A DNA stretch of 37,794 nucleotides. Source: a virus. The translations under genes were made by a program, and so were the position numbers. Below the pieces are notes generated by a model. The model saw only the letters and a program-made list of their open reading frames with translations, did no database searches and was not told the DNA's origin. The stretch is from positions 1-37,794 of the IMG/VR virus record IMGVR_UViG_3300030110_002358. One strand, given 5' to 3'. Positions 28,459 to 37,701 of the stretch are shown piece after piece (position 1 is the first letter of the stretch; each line of letters opens with the position of its first letter).

Positions 28459-31400
28459 ATGTCTACATATGATGATAGAATATTAGAGTTAGTAAAGCAC
28501 TACAGATACAATCCTTATTTATATTCCGAACAACAAGTTGACGAGCTACAAAGATTAGCAGACGATAATAATGTTCCCTTTAATAGAAAAACTGATGACT
28601 TTAATTTTAGAAAAACTATGAGTCATTTAGTTGATGGGTTCTTTGAAGGGTTTACAACAATACCAGTTTCTACATTAAAAGGCGATCATCCTACTACAAC
28701 ATACGAATCAATAGCACATTCATTAGGGCATTTAGCAGGTTTTGCTCCAGGTATTATATCAGCACCATTAAAGCTAGGCGCTAAAGGTCTAGCTAAAATA
28801 GGTTTTGGAGAGCAAGCTAAAGATGCTTTGGGTAAGATTACTTATAAAGGTGCAGCTAGATATGTAGATGATGCAGCTGAAATTACAAGGGAAGCAAACC
28901 ATTGGTCAATACCTATGATATTTGGAGATATAGGTAAAAGAAAATTTCAACAAGGTTTAGAGGTTAGTAAATTACAATCATTAGATTTTTTAAAGAAAGG
29001 TGCAGGTGCTAGATCAGTATTAGAACAAGCAGTTCATTTAGGTACAGCAAGTGCAGTTTCTTCTGTATGGAAAGGTCCTGATGAAATGATGCATTCTGCA
29101 TATAGTGGTGCTATAGCAGGTGGTGCATTTGGAGGATTAGGAGAAGTAAGAATGATAGGAAACTATCTTAAATCTAAAAATCCTAGTACATATAGAAAAG
29201 GTGAGCAAAGAGTTAAGTCAGCTATAGGTGCAGCTATGCTTGGAGTTCCTACAGCACTACAAGGTGAACCTATAGAAATGATTATGTATCAGACGCTTTT
29301 AGGCGGTTATTTTGGATATGGATCTAGACCTTCTATGGAGGCAGAAGGTGGCAAATTCATACAAAGATTACAATATGAAGGTGATAAGAAGTTTATATTT
29401 CGTCCTACTCAACATCCTAGGTGGGATAAATACTCTACAGGCGCTCAAGAGTATATAAAAAAGGAAGTTACTGAAGGTTCTAAAGATTATTTATATAGAC
29501 AATTTAATTACTTAGGTTATGATAAAGACTATGTTAATGCTGAAGTCACTAGAAAAGCTAGAGAATCAGAAGGATTAGGAGCTAACGATCCACTACCTCA
29601 AGAAAAATTAGATGCATTCTTTAGAAGCGAAGCACATGATTTTTATATGTCAGGTCCTGGTTCTAAGAAATCTTCTGAAATACATATTCATAAAGATTTA
29701 ACAGATGCATTGTCAGATGCAGAACAACAAATGGATGCTAATGATCCAGTAGATTTAACTCCAACTCCTAAGAAAAAGAAGGGTGAACCTAAAACTAACG
29801 CTCAGGAAATGAAAGAACGTGAAAATGACGTTGATATATTTGCTGCAGGTTATGATCCTACTACAGGTAATGTTACTATAATAGGTGGTATTGATAGAAA
29901 GAAGATAGGTTTTAGGGGGGATTACGAAGGAACTGTTAACGGAGAAAGCAGAGTTAACAGACCTTCTGATGTTTTAGAAAATACACAGTATATTACTTGG
30001 GATGGCGTTTTTATAAAAGATTCTAAAACAGGCAAGTATACTAAATATAAACCATTGTCTTACGGAACTACTAAAAACGCTTCTACAGATTGGAAGACAA
30101 GTACTACTAAAAATGTAGATACTAAACTTCTATGGAAAATAGAAAGTAAACTACACGAATCTGGTAGATATTTATACGGTGGTATTAAAGATAAAGGTAT
30201 ACTTACTATTAGAGAATACCATGCAGATGCTAATAGATACACTAATGAACAGCTTATTAAAGCCTTATCAGAAAGAGATTCTATTAGATCATATGCACAA
30301 ATAAGAAAATCTTTATTAGATAGTAGAAATGAATGGATGAGTTATTACAAGTTTGATTCATCAGCAGATAAGCAATATATAATAGACAGACATGATAAAA
30401 GCTGGAGATCTAATATATTAGCAGAAGCTGAAAGAAATGGATTATATGAACAAAAAGATTTAAGTAATATACATAATTTAATGACTGACGGTTATTCTAA
30501 GAATGTAGTTGATTGGAATAAAAGAGAGCAATTATATAACGACAAGTCAATGCCACTTCCTAAAGATACATTAGGTACTTTAAAAAGCGCAATATTTACA
30601 GAAAACTTTTTAGACGTATCTAAGAATCAGTATATAAATATAAAAGGTGAAAGAGAATATTTTGATAGTGATACAGATGGAACTATATATTTCTTACAAA
30701 AAGATATAGACATTATGTATGATAGATTAGGTTTAAAAGAGAAATGGAAAGACAGTCAATATAGTGATGTCAATCCTTCTATGATAAAACCAGTTATTAT
30801 AGTTAAAACACCAATGGGTACTATGATAGTTAAAGCAGCTGGCAGAGGTGCTAGTAAGCCCTTAGAACAATATATGATTAATAATGGATTAAGATCTGTT
30901 ATAATGAAATCTGCTACAAAACATACTGGTTCTATAGGAGGTCCTAATGGTGAAAGATTTAATACTTTTAATATAGATAAACTAAAACAAAGAGTATATG
31001 AACATGAAGGCAATTTAAATACATTAGATATTAATGAAGCAGATATTAGAATTAATTTAGGTACTTTTGAAAATCCTGCTACTGCATTAAAAAAGCAGAA
31101 GATAGCAAGACAGCTTGCTAGTAATTTAAATCAAGGACAAGCTGGAGGAGCTTTAGAAGCTCTTTGGAAAGAAGTTTACCTTCCTAATATAGAAGGCGAT
31201 CCGAATGTAAACAAAGCTATCAAGAATTATGTAGAAAGCGAAGGCTGGATGCAGAAAACATTTGGATATAAAAAGTTTAAAGTTGATGATTTAGATATAA
31301 ATATAATACATGATATATTAACTAAACACGGTAATACAGAGTTAGCTAAAGATATAGCAAGACAAATTGCTAGACAGGATAAGAAAGGCCAATTAGAAGA

Positions 31401-34400
31401 TGTAGATAATTTTACACCAGAACAATATCAGCAATACGTTTATAGAAATAATAGAATATTAGATTCTGCTGATTTTTCTCAATCATTAAGAGAGATTAAT
31501 TTAGGAAATTCTAGACAATTTTTTGAAAATGTTTATAAGAAATATCTAGTTACTAGAGCTTATGCTCCTAAATATAAATACTCATCTAAAGGTTGGTTAG
31601 CTCCTAAAGATCCTCATTTATTATTAAGTACTAAAGATATTAAAGATGGACACTTTATGTTAGACAGAGATATGGGTAAAATGACAGTTAATTATAAAGG
31701 GAAAGATAGAAAATTAGAGGAGGCATGGAATGATTATGTTAAAAATGGTAAGCCAAAAAGTGAAGCTAATGCTTTCGATTTTCTTGTTATTCGTGTTCCT
31801 GCCGATAGTATTTCTGGGACTAGGGTTCTTAAGTTTGATGGCTTTACCACCCAAAAAGGAGTGTCCATTACTACTAATGCAAAGGATAATGCATACTTAG
31901 GTGGTGCAGATAAAGATAGTGATAGTGCTTTTTTATATCAAAATATGCCAAGGAAAGTTGTAGATGCTGTTAAAAAACAACAAGATCAATGGTCTAAAGA
32001 CAATAGATGGATAGACGGAAAGTCTGAAGTATTTGATCCAGTTTTTGGAGCATCAGGCAATCAAGCATATAATACAATTGAAAGTAAGTTTTCTCCTTCT
32101 ATGAGAAGAATAGTTGCAGACTCAGCTGCAAAGGGACAGAAGGGATTAGGTTATGGAGTTGTAGCTAAAGATAACTTATTAGGTATTGCAGATTTTTTAA
32201 AAGGAAAAGGTGCAGTTACTTTTTCAATGAATTCTCCTAAAGGTAAATACCTAGGTAAGGTTACTTTAGAGTTAAAACCAAATGGACATAATATATTAGC
32301 AAGGTTAGGAAGAGAGGTTGTTAATCGTTCTGCTGATGCAGCTAACTATCCTAAGATGATTGATTTTACAGACCTTCCTAATATTATGTTAAACAGTGCT
32401 TTTAATATGAAAGGTGTTAAGCTAGGTAAAAAAATGAAAGAAGTTACTTACGATGATTTAGCAAATACATCTTTAAATGCAATATTTGATGCTAGAGCAA
32501 AAATAAGTTCTAGTAATAAAACATCATTTCCTTTATGGCAAAGAAGTATAAACCAGTTAAATGATTTAAATTCTTTTCCTACACTTTCTTCTAGAGTTGC
32601 AGAAAGATTAAACCAAGCAATGGTTGATTCTAAAGGTGATATGAAAATCTTTAATGATGTTAAAGTTTTAGAAAACTTAAATAAAGCAATGAGTGAAAGT
32701 GTTAAGCAGTATATAAGAAATAAGAATACTAATCCAGCATATAGAGTTTTAACTCAATTAAATTTTAAACTACAAGCAAAGCCTTATGGTAATTATAGCC
32801 AAATGAGATATAAAGTTGAAAGAGATTTTGAACAGCTTACTTCTTGGAACGCTATTGCTAAATCAGGAAATGATATATATGCAGCGTTAAAGAAAATGGG
32901 TTATGGTGATAAAGCAATACAAGAATTAGATGTAAATATATTAAGCAAGATAGCAAAAACAGCTGAAACTATTAAAAAAAGAACTAGACAATTTCATCCA
33001 GATTCAGAAGTTAAAAATGAATTTGGTGAAATAGTACATTCTTCTAGCGAATACTTTGATAAACAAGTTTTAGATTATAAGAATGGATCTTTAAACAAGT
33101 TAGTAAAACAATACGATAAAAGACACGGAAAGGATAATCTTATAAATTCTGATATGCTTCACAAATATTTTGATATGTGGTTGTTAAGTCCATTTGTAAG
33201 AACTAAATCTACTGATACAAGTTTTAGTAAGATACCTTTTCAATCTAAAAGCATAAATCAAAAATCATTAGAATATTATACTAAGCAGCATAATGATTTG
33301 TTCCAATCTATAATAGGAACTGTTACTGGTAAAAAGCCAAAAGAAAAAGCTCTTTTTGATATGGAAACTTTTGATTATAAAACTCCTAAAAAACAAGCTC
33401 AAGAAGATATTATAGATAAAGCTATAAATAAAACTCCAGATGTTAAGAAAAATCCTAACGAATCTTTAAGTGATTTATTTAGAAGAAAGGCTTTAACTAA
33501 AGATCAGTTTGATTTAGTAAAAGATTTTGAAAGAAGACTTGATAATAATCAGCATATAAGAGATAATTTTAAAGATTTTTATGAAAACTTTATTATTGAA
33601 GTTGCAGGAGGTCCAGCTAAGGATATAAGTTTAATTGATATAAAAGATATAAATGCAATTAACAGATATATGAAAGATATGGATAATAGATTTACTAAAG
33701 CTGGTACTAAATTACCTGACTTTGTTTGGAGAGCATCTCCAGAATATGTTGATTTATATATGAGAAATTTTGAAAACAAATACTTTGCTACTTTTCAAGA
33801 GAATGTAAAGACTAAAGAAGGATTTGTTAAAAGAACAATTAGAAAATACACTGGCACTTTAGGTATCATAAAAGATTATGTACACAAAACTACTAGCGAA
33901 ATTGAAAGACAGACAGGTAAAGTAGAAGAGTTTAATGACAGAGCTTATATACACAGGAATCTTCCTGTTAAAGAAGCAGAAGGTATTAGTGAATTAATAT
34001 TCTTAAAACGTGAAGGTGTGGATTATAAATCTACTGACTTATATAAACAGCTTAATAAAAAGTCTTTTAATATAAGAAACAAAGAACGATCATTAGATGA
34101 AATTATAGAAAGAGATAATAATAAGTATACTGAGCAGTTTGAGAATTTTAGTAAAAAATATATACACGCTACAGATAACAAAGGGAATTATATAGATTTT
34201 TCACAGATAGATGTTAAAAACAAATACGGCAAATATAGCAAGTATTTATCTTGGGATAAGGATGGTAAGTTTAATGCAAAAAACTTCGAAAAAGCTATAA
34301 TGTCGGACGTTATGAAGGGTAAGGGTATTCCTGAAGTACCTATAGAAGTTATTTTAAGAGCATCTTATGAGTTAATGTTAGAAACTCAAATTAATAATAA

Positions 34401-36594
34401 GACTTATAAAAAGAGCATGTCTTTAAAACAACGTAGAGAACAATTTAGAAAGAAAGTAAAATTCAATCCTATAGGTAGATTTGAATTTGATACATATATA
34501 CCTCATATTAATTTTGGAAGAAATAAAAAGAGTAGAGAAGTTATTGATAAATGGATTAATGAAAGAGTTCAAGAAGTATATGATAAGACACTATCAGATA
34601 CAGGTAGTGTTAAGAAAGCAGAGAGAATGGCTAAACTTAAAAGATTAAGTTATGAGATAATGCAAGATAGATCTACTTCTGAAGATTTAGGAATGAGTAG
34701 TGTTACAACAGAATCTGTTATGTACGATTTTTCTAAGATGAGTATAAAAGATATAGATAGTACGCTTCTTAATCACAGACCAGGCTCTGCATTAGAAAGA
34801 CACGCTGATATGCCTGGCTGGGATAGAACACATAATGCAATTGACTTTTATAAAAAAGGTATATTTACTGCAATGTATAAAGCAATGAGTGGTTATCAAT
34901 CTAAAAAATCAATAATGAATTTTGAGAAAGAAGCTGCATTTGGAGAGAACACTGCAGACTGGGCTTTATATTTAAAATCATATTACAGAGATTCAATGGG
35001 ATTACCTACAATATTTGGTAATCAAATGCATAGGTTTATAAAAGCTGATAAAAATACTACTACTATATTAGGTGTTGATGCTGAACCAGTGATGAGTAAA
35101 TTATTTGGACCTAAATTTAAACGTAGAGGTTTTTATTTAACTAGTGATCAAGCAGTTATAGAAGCAAATAGTAAAATTAATAATTGGTTTAAAAAGCACG
35201 GAAGACAACTTCCTTGGATGAGTAAAGTTCCTGAAATGCCTAAAGAAAGTTTAAAGAAAAGCGATCCAGTGTTATATGAAAAAATGTATCAAGCACACAT
35301 GTCTGCTATGTCAAGAATAGTTCACAATATGGGAAGAGTTGAAGCTAAGTTCAATCTTTTAACTATATTAGGACATCCTAAATTATATGTCGGGAATTTA
35401 TTTGGTGGAACTACTAATACTATTACAAGAGCTGGTCTTAAAAACTTTATGCGTTCTTACGATAAAAAGTGGATTAAGAACAATTTATTAGTTAATGAAA
35501 AAGGTGAGTACAAATTAAGATTTAAAGATGGTAGCTCTGTTAAGAATAAGAAAGATTTAGATAAATGGATAGCAGAAAAAGGAATTATAGAATCGTTTAT
35601 TACTAACGAGCTTAACTTAAATATTGGATTGAGAGATGCTAGAGGTATAGCTAAACAAAACTTAAAAGATTTTTCTAAAGATTTAAAATCTAAGTTAAAG
35701 AAAGATCCTGATATGAATGATAATACCATTCTCGAATTAGCTAAGAAATATAAAGTTGACAAACTTCTTATAGATAATGCAGCAGTATTTATGCAGTCAT
35801 CAGAAAGAAAGTTAAGAAGAGACTCTTTTTTATCACATGCTATTAAATATATGGAAGTATATGGTAAGGATGGATTAAGATTAAATTTAGATGATCCAGC
35901 TGTTATGGAAGCTGGGTTAAAAGGAGTAGAAGCAACTCAGTTTGTTTATCATAGTTCTTTTAGGCCAGGCTATATGAGAACTTCCTTGGGAAAAGTATTA
36001 TCTCGTTTTAAATTATTTGTATTTAATTCGGTAAGAGTTCGTAAAGAAATGCTAAGAAAAGCTAAATACTACGGATTTGAACCAGGCACAGAGCAGTTTG
36101 AAAGGTTTAAGACAGACTTTCAAATTAATATGTTTATAGCTGCACTTGCCTCTGCTTTTGCATATAGTTTATTCGATACTAGTTTACCACCTCCTTACGA
36201 TTGGGTTCAAGAAACTGGAGAGTGGTTATTAGGAGACAAGAAAGAAAGAGATAAAGCCTTTTTTGGTCAATGGCCTTATCCTGTAGCTCCTTTAAATATA
36301 GTAACACCTCCAGTAGCTAGATTACCAATGTCATTCTTTGGTAGTTTAATAAATAATGACTGGGATAGGTTTATGGATTATCAAGTTTATACAATGTTTC
36401 CATTTGGTAGAATGATTAGATCTGCAGATAAAATTGTTGATGAACCTTATGGAACAATAGAGGGTAGAGCAATGCAACAAATTTTTGGGTTACCTTTAGA
36501 TACTGTTAGAAGTAAAATTAAGAGAGCTAATGTGTTAGCTCAAAGAAAAGAGTTAATTGACAAAGAACTGTCTGATATGACAGAAGGAGAATAA
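28459..36594 (+). CDS. Giant virion protein with RNA-polymerase-like DxDxD module (2711 aa)
   Basis: N-terminal residues 1-300 match the start of large polyvalent phage proteins: EQQVDELQRLADDNNVPF, VDGFFEGFTTIP, IAHSLGHLAGFAPG, then Gly-rich hydrophobic stretches (YSGAIAGGAFGGLGE). Residues 1107-1160 hold R1112-V-P-A-D, VLKFDGF and GGAD1151-K-D-S-D1155. The order R-x-P, a strand ending in GF, and then G-x-D-x-D-x-D is that of the catalytic barrel of two-barrel RNA polymerases (cellular NADFDGD; crAss-like phage RNA polymerase GSDFDID). MKSATKHTG (816-824) may mark the partner barrel with its lysines. Near 2305 is GHPKLYVGNLFGG, and near 2555-2575 a membrane-like segment (NMFIAALASAFAYSLF). 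It is probably packaged in the head and ejected. Polymerase activity is inference. Confidence 0.7.
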   Translation: MSTYDDRILELVKHYRYNPYLYSEQQVDELQRLADDNNVPFNRKTDDFNFRKTMSHLVDGFFEGFTTIPVSTLKGDHPTTTYESIAHSLGHLAGFAPGIISAPLKLGAKGLAKIGFGEQAKDALGKITYKGAARYVDDAAEITREANHWSIPMIFGDIGKRKFQQGLEVSKLQSLDFLKKGAGARSVLEQAVHLGTASAVSSVWKGPDEMMHSAYSGAIAGGAFGGLGEVRMIGNYLKSKNPSTYRKGEQRVKSAIGAAMLGVPTALQGEPIEMIMYQTLLGGYFGYGSRPSMEAEGGKFIQRLQYEGDKKFIFRPTQHPRWDKYSTGAQEYIKKEVTEGSKDYLYRQFNYLGYDKDYVNAEVTRKARESEGLGANDPLPQEKLDAFFRSEAHDFYMSGPGSKKSSEIHIHKDLTDALSDAEQQMDANDPVDLTPTPKKKKGEPKTNAQEMKERENDVDIFAAGYDPTTGNVTIIGGIDRKKIGFRGDYEGTVNGESRVNRPSDVLENTQYITWDGVFIKDSKTGKYTKYKPLSYGTTKNASTDWKTSTTKNVDTKLLWKIESKLHESGRYLYGGIKDKGILTIREYHADANRYTNEQLIKALSERDSIRSYAQIRKSLLDSRNEWMSYYKFDSSADKQYIIDRHDKSWRSNILAEAERNGLYEQKDLSNIHNLMTDGYSKNVVDWNKREQLYNDKSMPLPKDTLGTLKSAIFTENFLDVSKNQYINIKGEREYFDSDTDGTIYFLQKDIDIMYDRLGLKEKWKDSQYSDVNPSMIKPVIIVKTPMGTMIVKAAGRGASKPLEQYMINNGLRSVIMKSATKHTGSIGGPNGERFNTFNIDKLKQRVYEHEGNLNTLDINEADIRINLGTFENPATALKKQKIARQLASNLNQGQAGGALEALWKEVYLPNIEGDPNVNKAIKNYVESEGWMQKTFGYKKFKVDDLDINIIHDILTKHGNTELAKDIARQIARQDKKGQLEDVDNFTPEQYQQYVYRNNRILDSADFSQSLREINLGNSRQFFENVYKKYLVTRAYAPKYKYSSKGWLAPKDPHLLLSTKDIKDGHFMLDRDMGKMTVNYKGKDRKLEEAWNDYVKNGKPKSEANAFDFLVIRVPADSISGTRVLKFDGFTTQKGVSITTNAKDNAYLGGADKDSDSAFLYQNMPRKVVDAVKKQQDQWSKDNRWIDGKSEVFDPVFGASGNQAYNTIESKFSPSMRRIVADSAAKGQKGLGYGVVAKDNLLGIADFLKGKGAVTFSMNSPKGKYLGKVTLELKPNGHNILARLGREVVNRSADAANYPKMIDFTDLPNIMLNSAFNMKGVKLGKKMKEVTYDDLANTSLNAIFDARAKISSSNKTSFPLWQRSINQLNDLNSFPTLSSRVAERLNQAMVDSKGDMKIFNDVKVLENLNKAMSESVKQYIRNKNTNPAYRVLTQLNFKLQAKPYGNYSQMRYKVERDFEQLTSWNAIAKSGNDIYAALKKMGYGDKAIQELDVNILSKIAKTAETIKKRTRQFHPDSEVKNEFGEIVHSSSEYFDKQVLDYKNGSLNKLVKQYDKRHGKDNLINSDMLHKYFDMWLLSPFVRTKSTDTSFSKIPFQSKSINQKSLEYYTKQHNDLFQSIIGTVTGKKPKEKALFDMETFDYKTPKKQAQEDIIDKAINKTPDVKKNPNESLSDLFRRKALTKDQFDLVKDFERRLDNNQHIRDNFKDFYENFIIEVAGGPAKDISLIDIKDINAINRYMKDMDNRFTKAGTKLPDFVWRASPEYVDLYMRNFENKYFATFQENVKTKEGFVKRTIRKYTGTLGIIKDYVHKTTSEIERQTGKVEEFNDRAYIHRNLPVKEAEGISELIFLKREGVDYKSTDLYKQLNKKSFNIRNKERSLDEIIERDNNKYTEQFENFSKKYIHATDNKGNYIDFSQIDVKNKYGKYSKYLSWDKDGKFNAKNFEKAIMSDVMKGKGIPEVPIEVILRASYELMLETQINNKTYKKSMSLKQRREQFRKKVKFNPIGRFEFDTYIPHINFGRNKKSREVIDKWINERVQEVYDKTLSDTGSVKKAERMAKLKRLSYEIMQDRSTSEDLGMSSVTTESVMYDFSKMSIKDIDSTLLNHRPGSALERHADMPGWDRTHNAIDFYKKGIFTAMYKAMSGYQSKKSIMNFEKEAAFGENTADWALYLKSYYRDSMGLPTIFGNQMHRFIKADKNTTTILGVDAEPVMSKLFGPKFKRRGFYLTSDQAVIEANSKINNWFKKHGRQLPWMSKVPEMPKESLKKSDPVLYEKMYQAHMSAMSRIVHNMGRVEAKFNLLTILGHPKLYVGNLFGGTTNTITRAGLKNFMRSYDKKWIKNNLLVNEKGEYKLRFKDGSSVKNKKDLDKWIAEKGIIESFITNELNLNIGLRDARGIAKQNLKDFSKDLKSKLKKDPDMNDNTILELAKKYKVDKLLIDNAAVFMQSSERKLRRDSFLSHAIKYMEVYGKDGLRLNLDDPAVMEAGLKGVEATQFVYHSSFRPGYMRTSLGKVLSRFKLFVFNSVRVRKEMLRKAKYYGFEPGTEQFERFKTDFQINMFIAALASAFAYSLFDTSLPPPYDWVQETGEWLLGDKKERDKAFFGQWPYPVAPLNIVTPPVARLPMSFFGSLINNDWDRFMDYQVYTMFPFGRMIRSADKIVDEPYGTIEGRAMQQIFGLPLDTVRSKIKRANVLAQRKELIDKELSDMTEGE

Positions 36595-36595
36595 A

Positions 36596-37117
36596 ATGGC
36601 AAGAGATGCTTATGGTTTTGGGACACCTAAAGTTCCTTTTGATAGAACAATGAAAAATAGACAAGGTCTTCCTAGACAAGGACTTTATCCTAATTACTAT
36701 GATGAAGCTGGTAATTATATAGGATTAAATGAAACACCTGCAGCAGGCACAGGCTTAAAAAAGAATATGTTTGGTATGCCTGAAGCATGGCAATATGCCC
36801 CTACAGGTAAAGCACTTGATACTAGTGAGATTGATTTTTCTAATAAAGATCAAGTTATGGCTATACAATCTGCAATTGGAGCAGATGTAGATGGAGTTTG
36901 GGGACCACAAACAGAAAAATTATACAGAGAAGCAATAAATCAAAGAAGAGGGCAAATGGGATTAGAATCTTATAGCTACGAACCAGAACCTGAAATGTAT
37001 CCAGCTGGTTCTATTGTAATGCCTGGAGATCCAGACGCTGGTAGTTTATTTGATTTAGCAGAGCCTACTAATTCTTTTGAGGCTTATCAAATGTATAATC
37101 CTAGAATGAGGAGATAA
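36596..37117 (+). CDS. DRFGYG-type tagged protein with peptidoglycan-binding domain (173 aa)
   Basis: The product starts MARDAYGFGTPKVPFDRTMK, a variant of the shared tag. Residues about 84-113 (KDQVMAIQSAIGADVDGVWG, then PQTEKLYREAI) match the PG_binding_1 signature 'v..iQ.aLg..vDGvwGp.T..a...'. The rest is Pro/Tyr/Met-rich and probably disordered. A cell-wall-binding protein made right after the giant ejection protein, carrying the same N-terminal motif as other virion-region proteins, fits a role in passing the peptidoglycan layer during DNA entry. GGAG overlaps the end of the giant gene upstream. Confidence 0.7.
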   Translation: MARDAYGFGTPKVPFDRTMKNRQGLPRQGLYPNYYDEAGNYIGLNETPAAGTGLKKNMFGMPEAWQYAPTGKALDTSEIDFSNKDQVMAIQSAIGADVDGVWGPQTEKLYREAINQRRGQMGLESYSYEPEPEMYPAGSIVMPGDPDAGSLFDLAEPTNSFEAYQMYNPRMRR

Positions 37118-37119
37118 TT

Positions 37120-37701
37120 ATGTCAGATAGACCTTGGGTTCCTGGTGGACCAGAGTCATCTATGATGCCACAAGAAGGCAGAGTTCAAATGGCTCAAGAA
37201 CAAGAAAAAGCAACACGATTAGCAAAAGAAGCTATATTTATTTGGAATAATTTAGTTGAAGATAAAGGTCCTTTACAACAAAAGCAAGATGAATTAGGTT
37301 GGGAAAGAAGAATAGAGGAGTTGTTATCTAACGATGGTTTTCAAAACTTTTTAAATGCTAATACTATAGCAGATAAAATGATGGCTTTAAGAGATACAGG
37401 TATGAGAGGTGGTTATAATATGAATGATGAACAATTAGCTCAATATATATTAAAACATTCTCCAACGTCATTAACCGAAGATCCTGCTGTATCTACTGAA
37501 ACTAGATTACTTGAAGAAGAAATGAATAAACCAAAATCTATATTAGATTCTATTGAAGATAAAGGAAGGCAATTAATGAAAGGATTACATAATACTACTG
37601 GAGGTGTTGTTGGAAAGTATTATGGAGATGATGGAATAGAAAAATTCAAAGAAGACTACCCAGCTCCAGAAGGATTTTATGAAAAATATGGTATAAAATA
37701 A
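37120..37701 (+). CDS. Helical protein of unknown function (193 aa)
   Basis: The start follows AGGAG with normal spacing. The product begins MSDRPWVPGGPESSMMPQEG with a Pro/Gly/Met-rich disordered end. A helical, acidic central part follows (ATRLAKEAIFIWNNLVEDKG, NTIADKMMALRDTGMRGG). The C-terminal part carries VGKYYGDDGIEKFKEDYPAP and ends FYEKYGIK. No domain is recognised. It lies at the end of the tagged/internal protein cluster but lacks the DRFGYG motif. It may be a virion accessory or late regulator. Confidence 0.55.
   Translation: MSDRPWVPGGPESSMMPQEGRVQMAQEQEKATRLAKEAIFIWNNLVEDKGPLQQKQDELGWERRIEELLSNDGFQNFLNANTIADKMMALRDTGMRGGYNMNDEQLAQYILKHSPTSLTEDPAVSTETRLLEEEMNKPKSILDSIEDKGRQLMKGLHNTTGGVVGKYYGDDGIEKFKEDYPAPEGFYEKYGIK

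Noticed and set aside
35457-35762. Minus-strand open frame of 101 codons inside the giant gene
   Set aside because: Hydrophobic shadow of an AT-rich coding strand; no ribosome binding site and no promoter, and the plus-strand frame is clearly coding.
28459-36594. Tape-measure protein of a long-tailed phage
   Set aside because: Although very long, it is not a continuous coiled coil. It has a large-polyvalent-protein N-terminus and an RNA-polymerase-like block, and no tail tube, sheath or assembly chaperone genes are near it.
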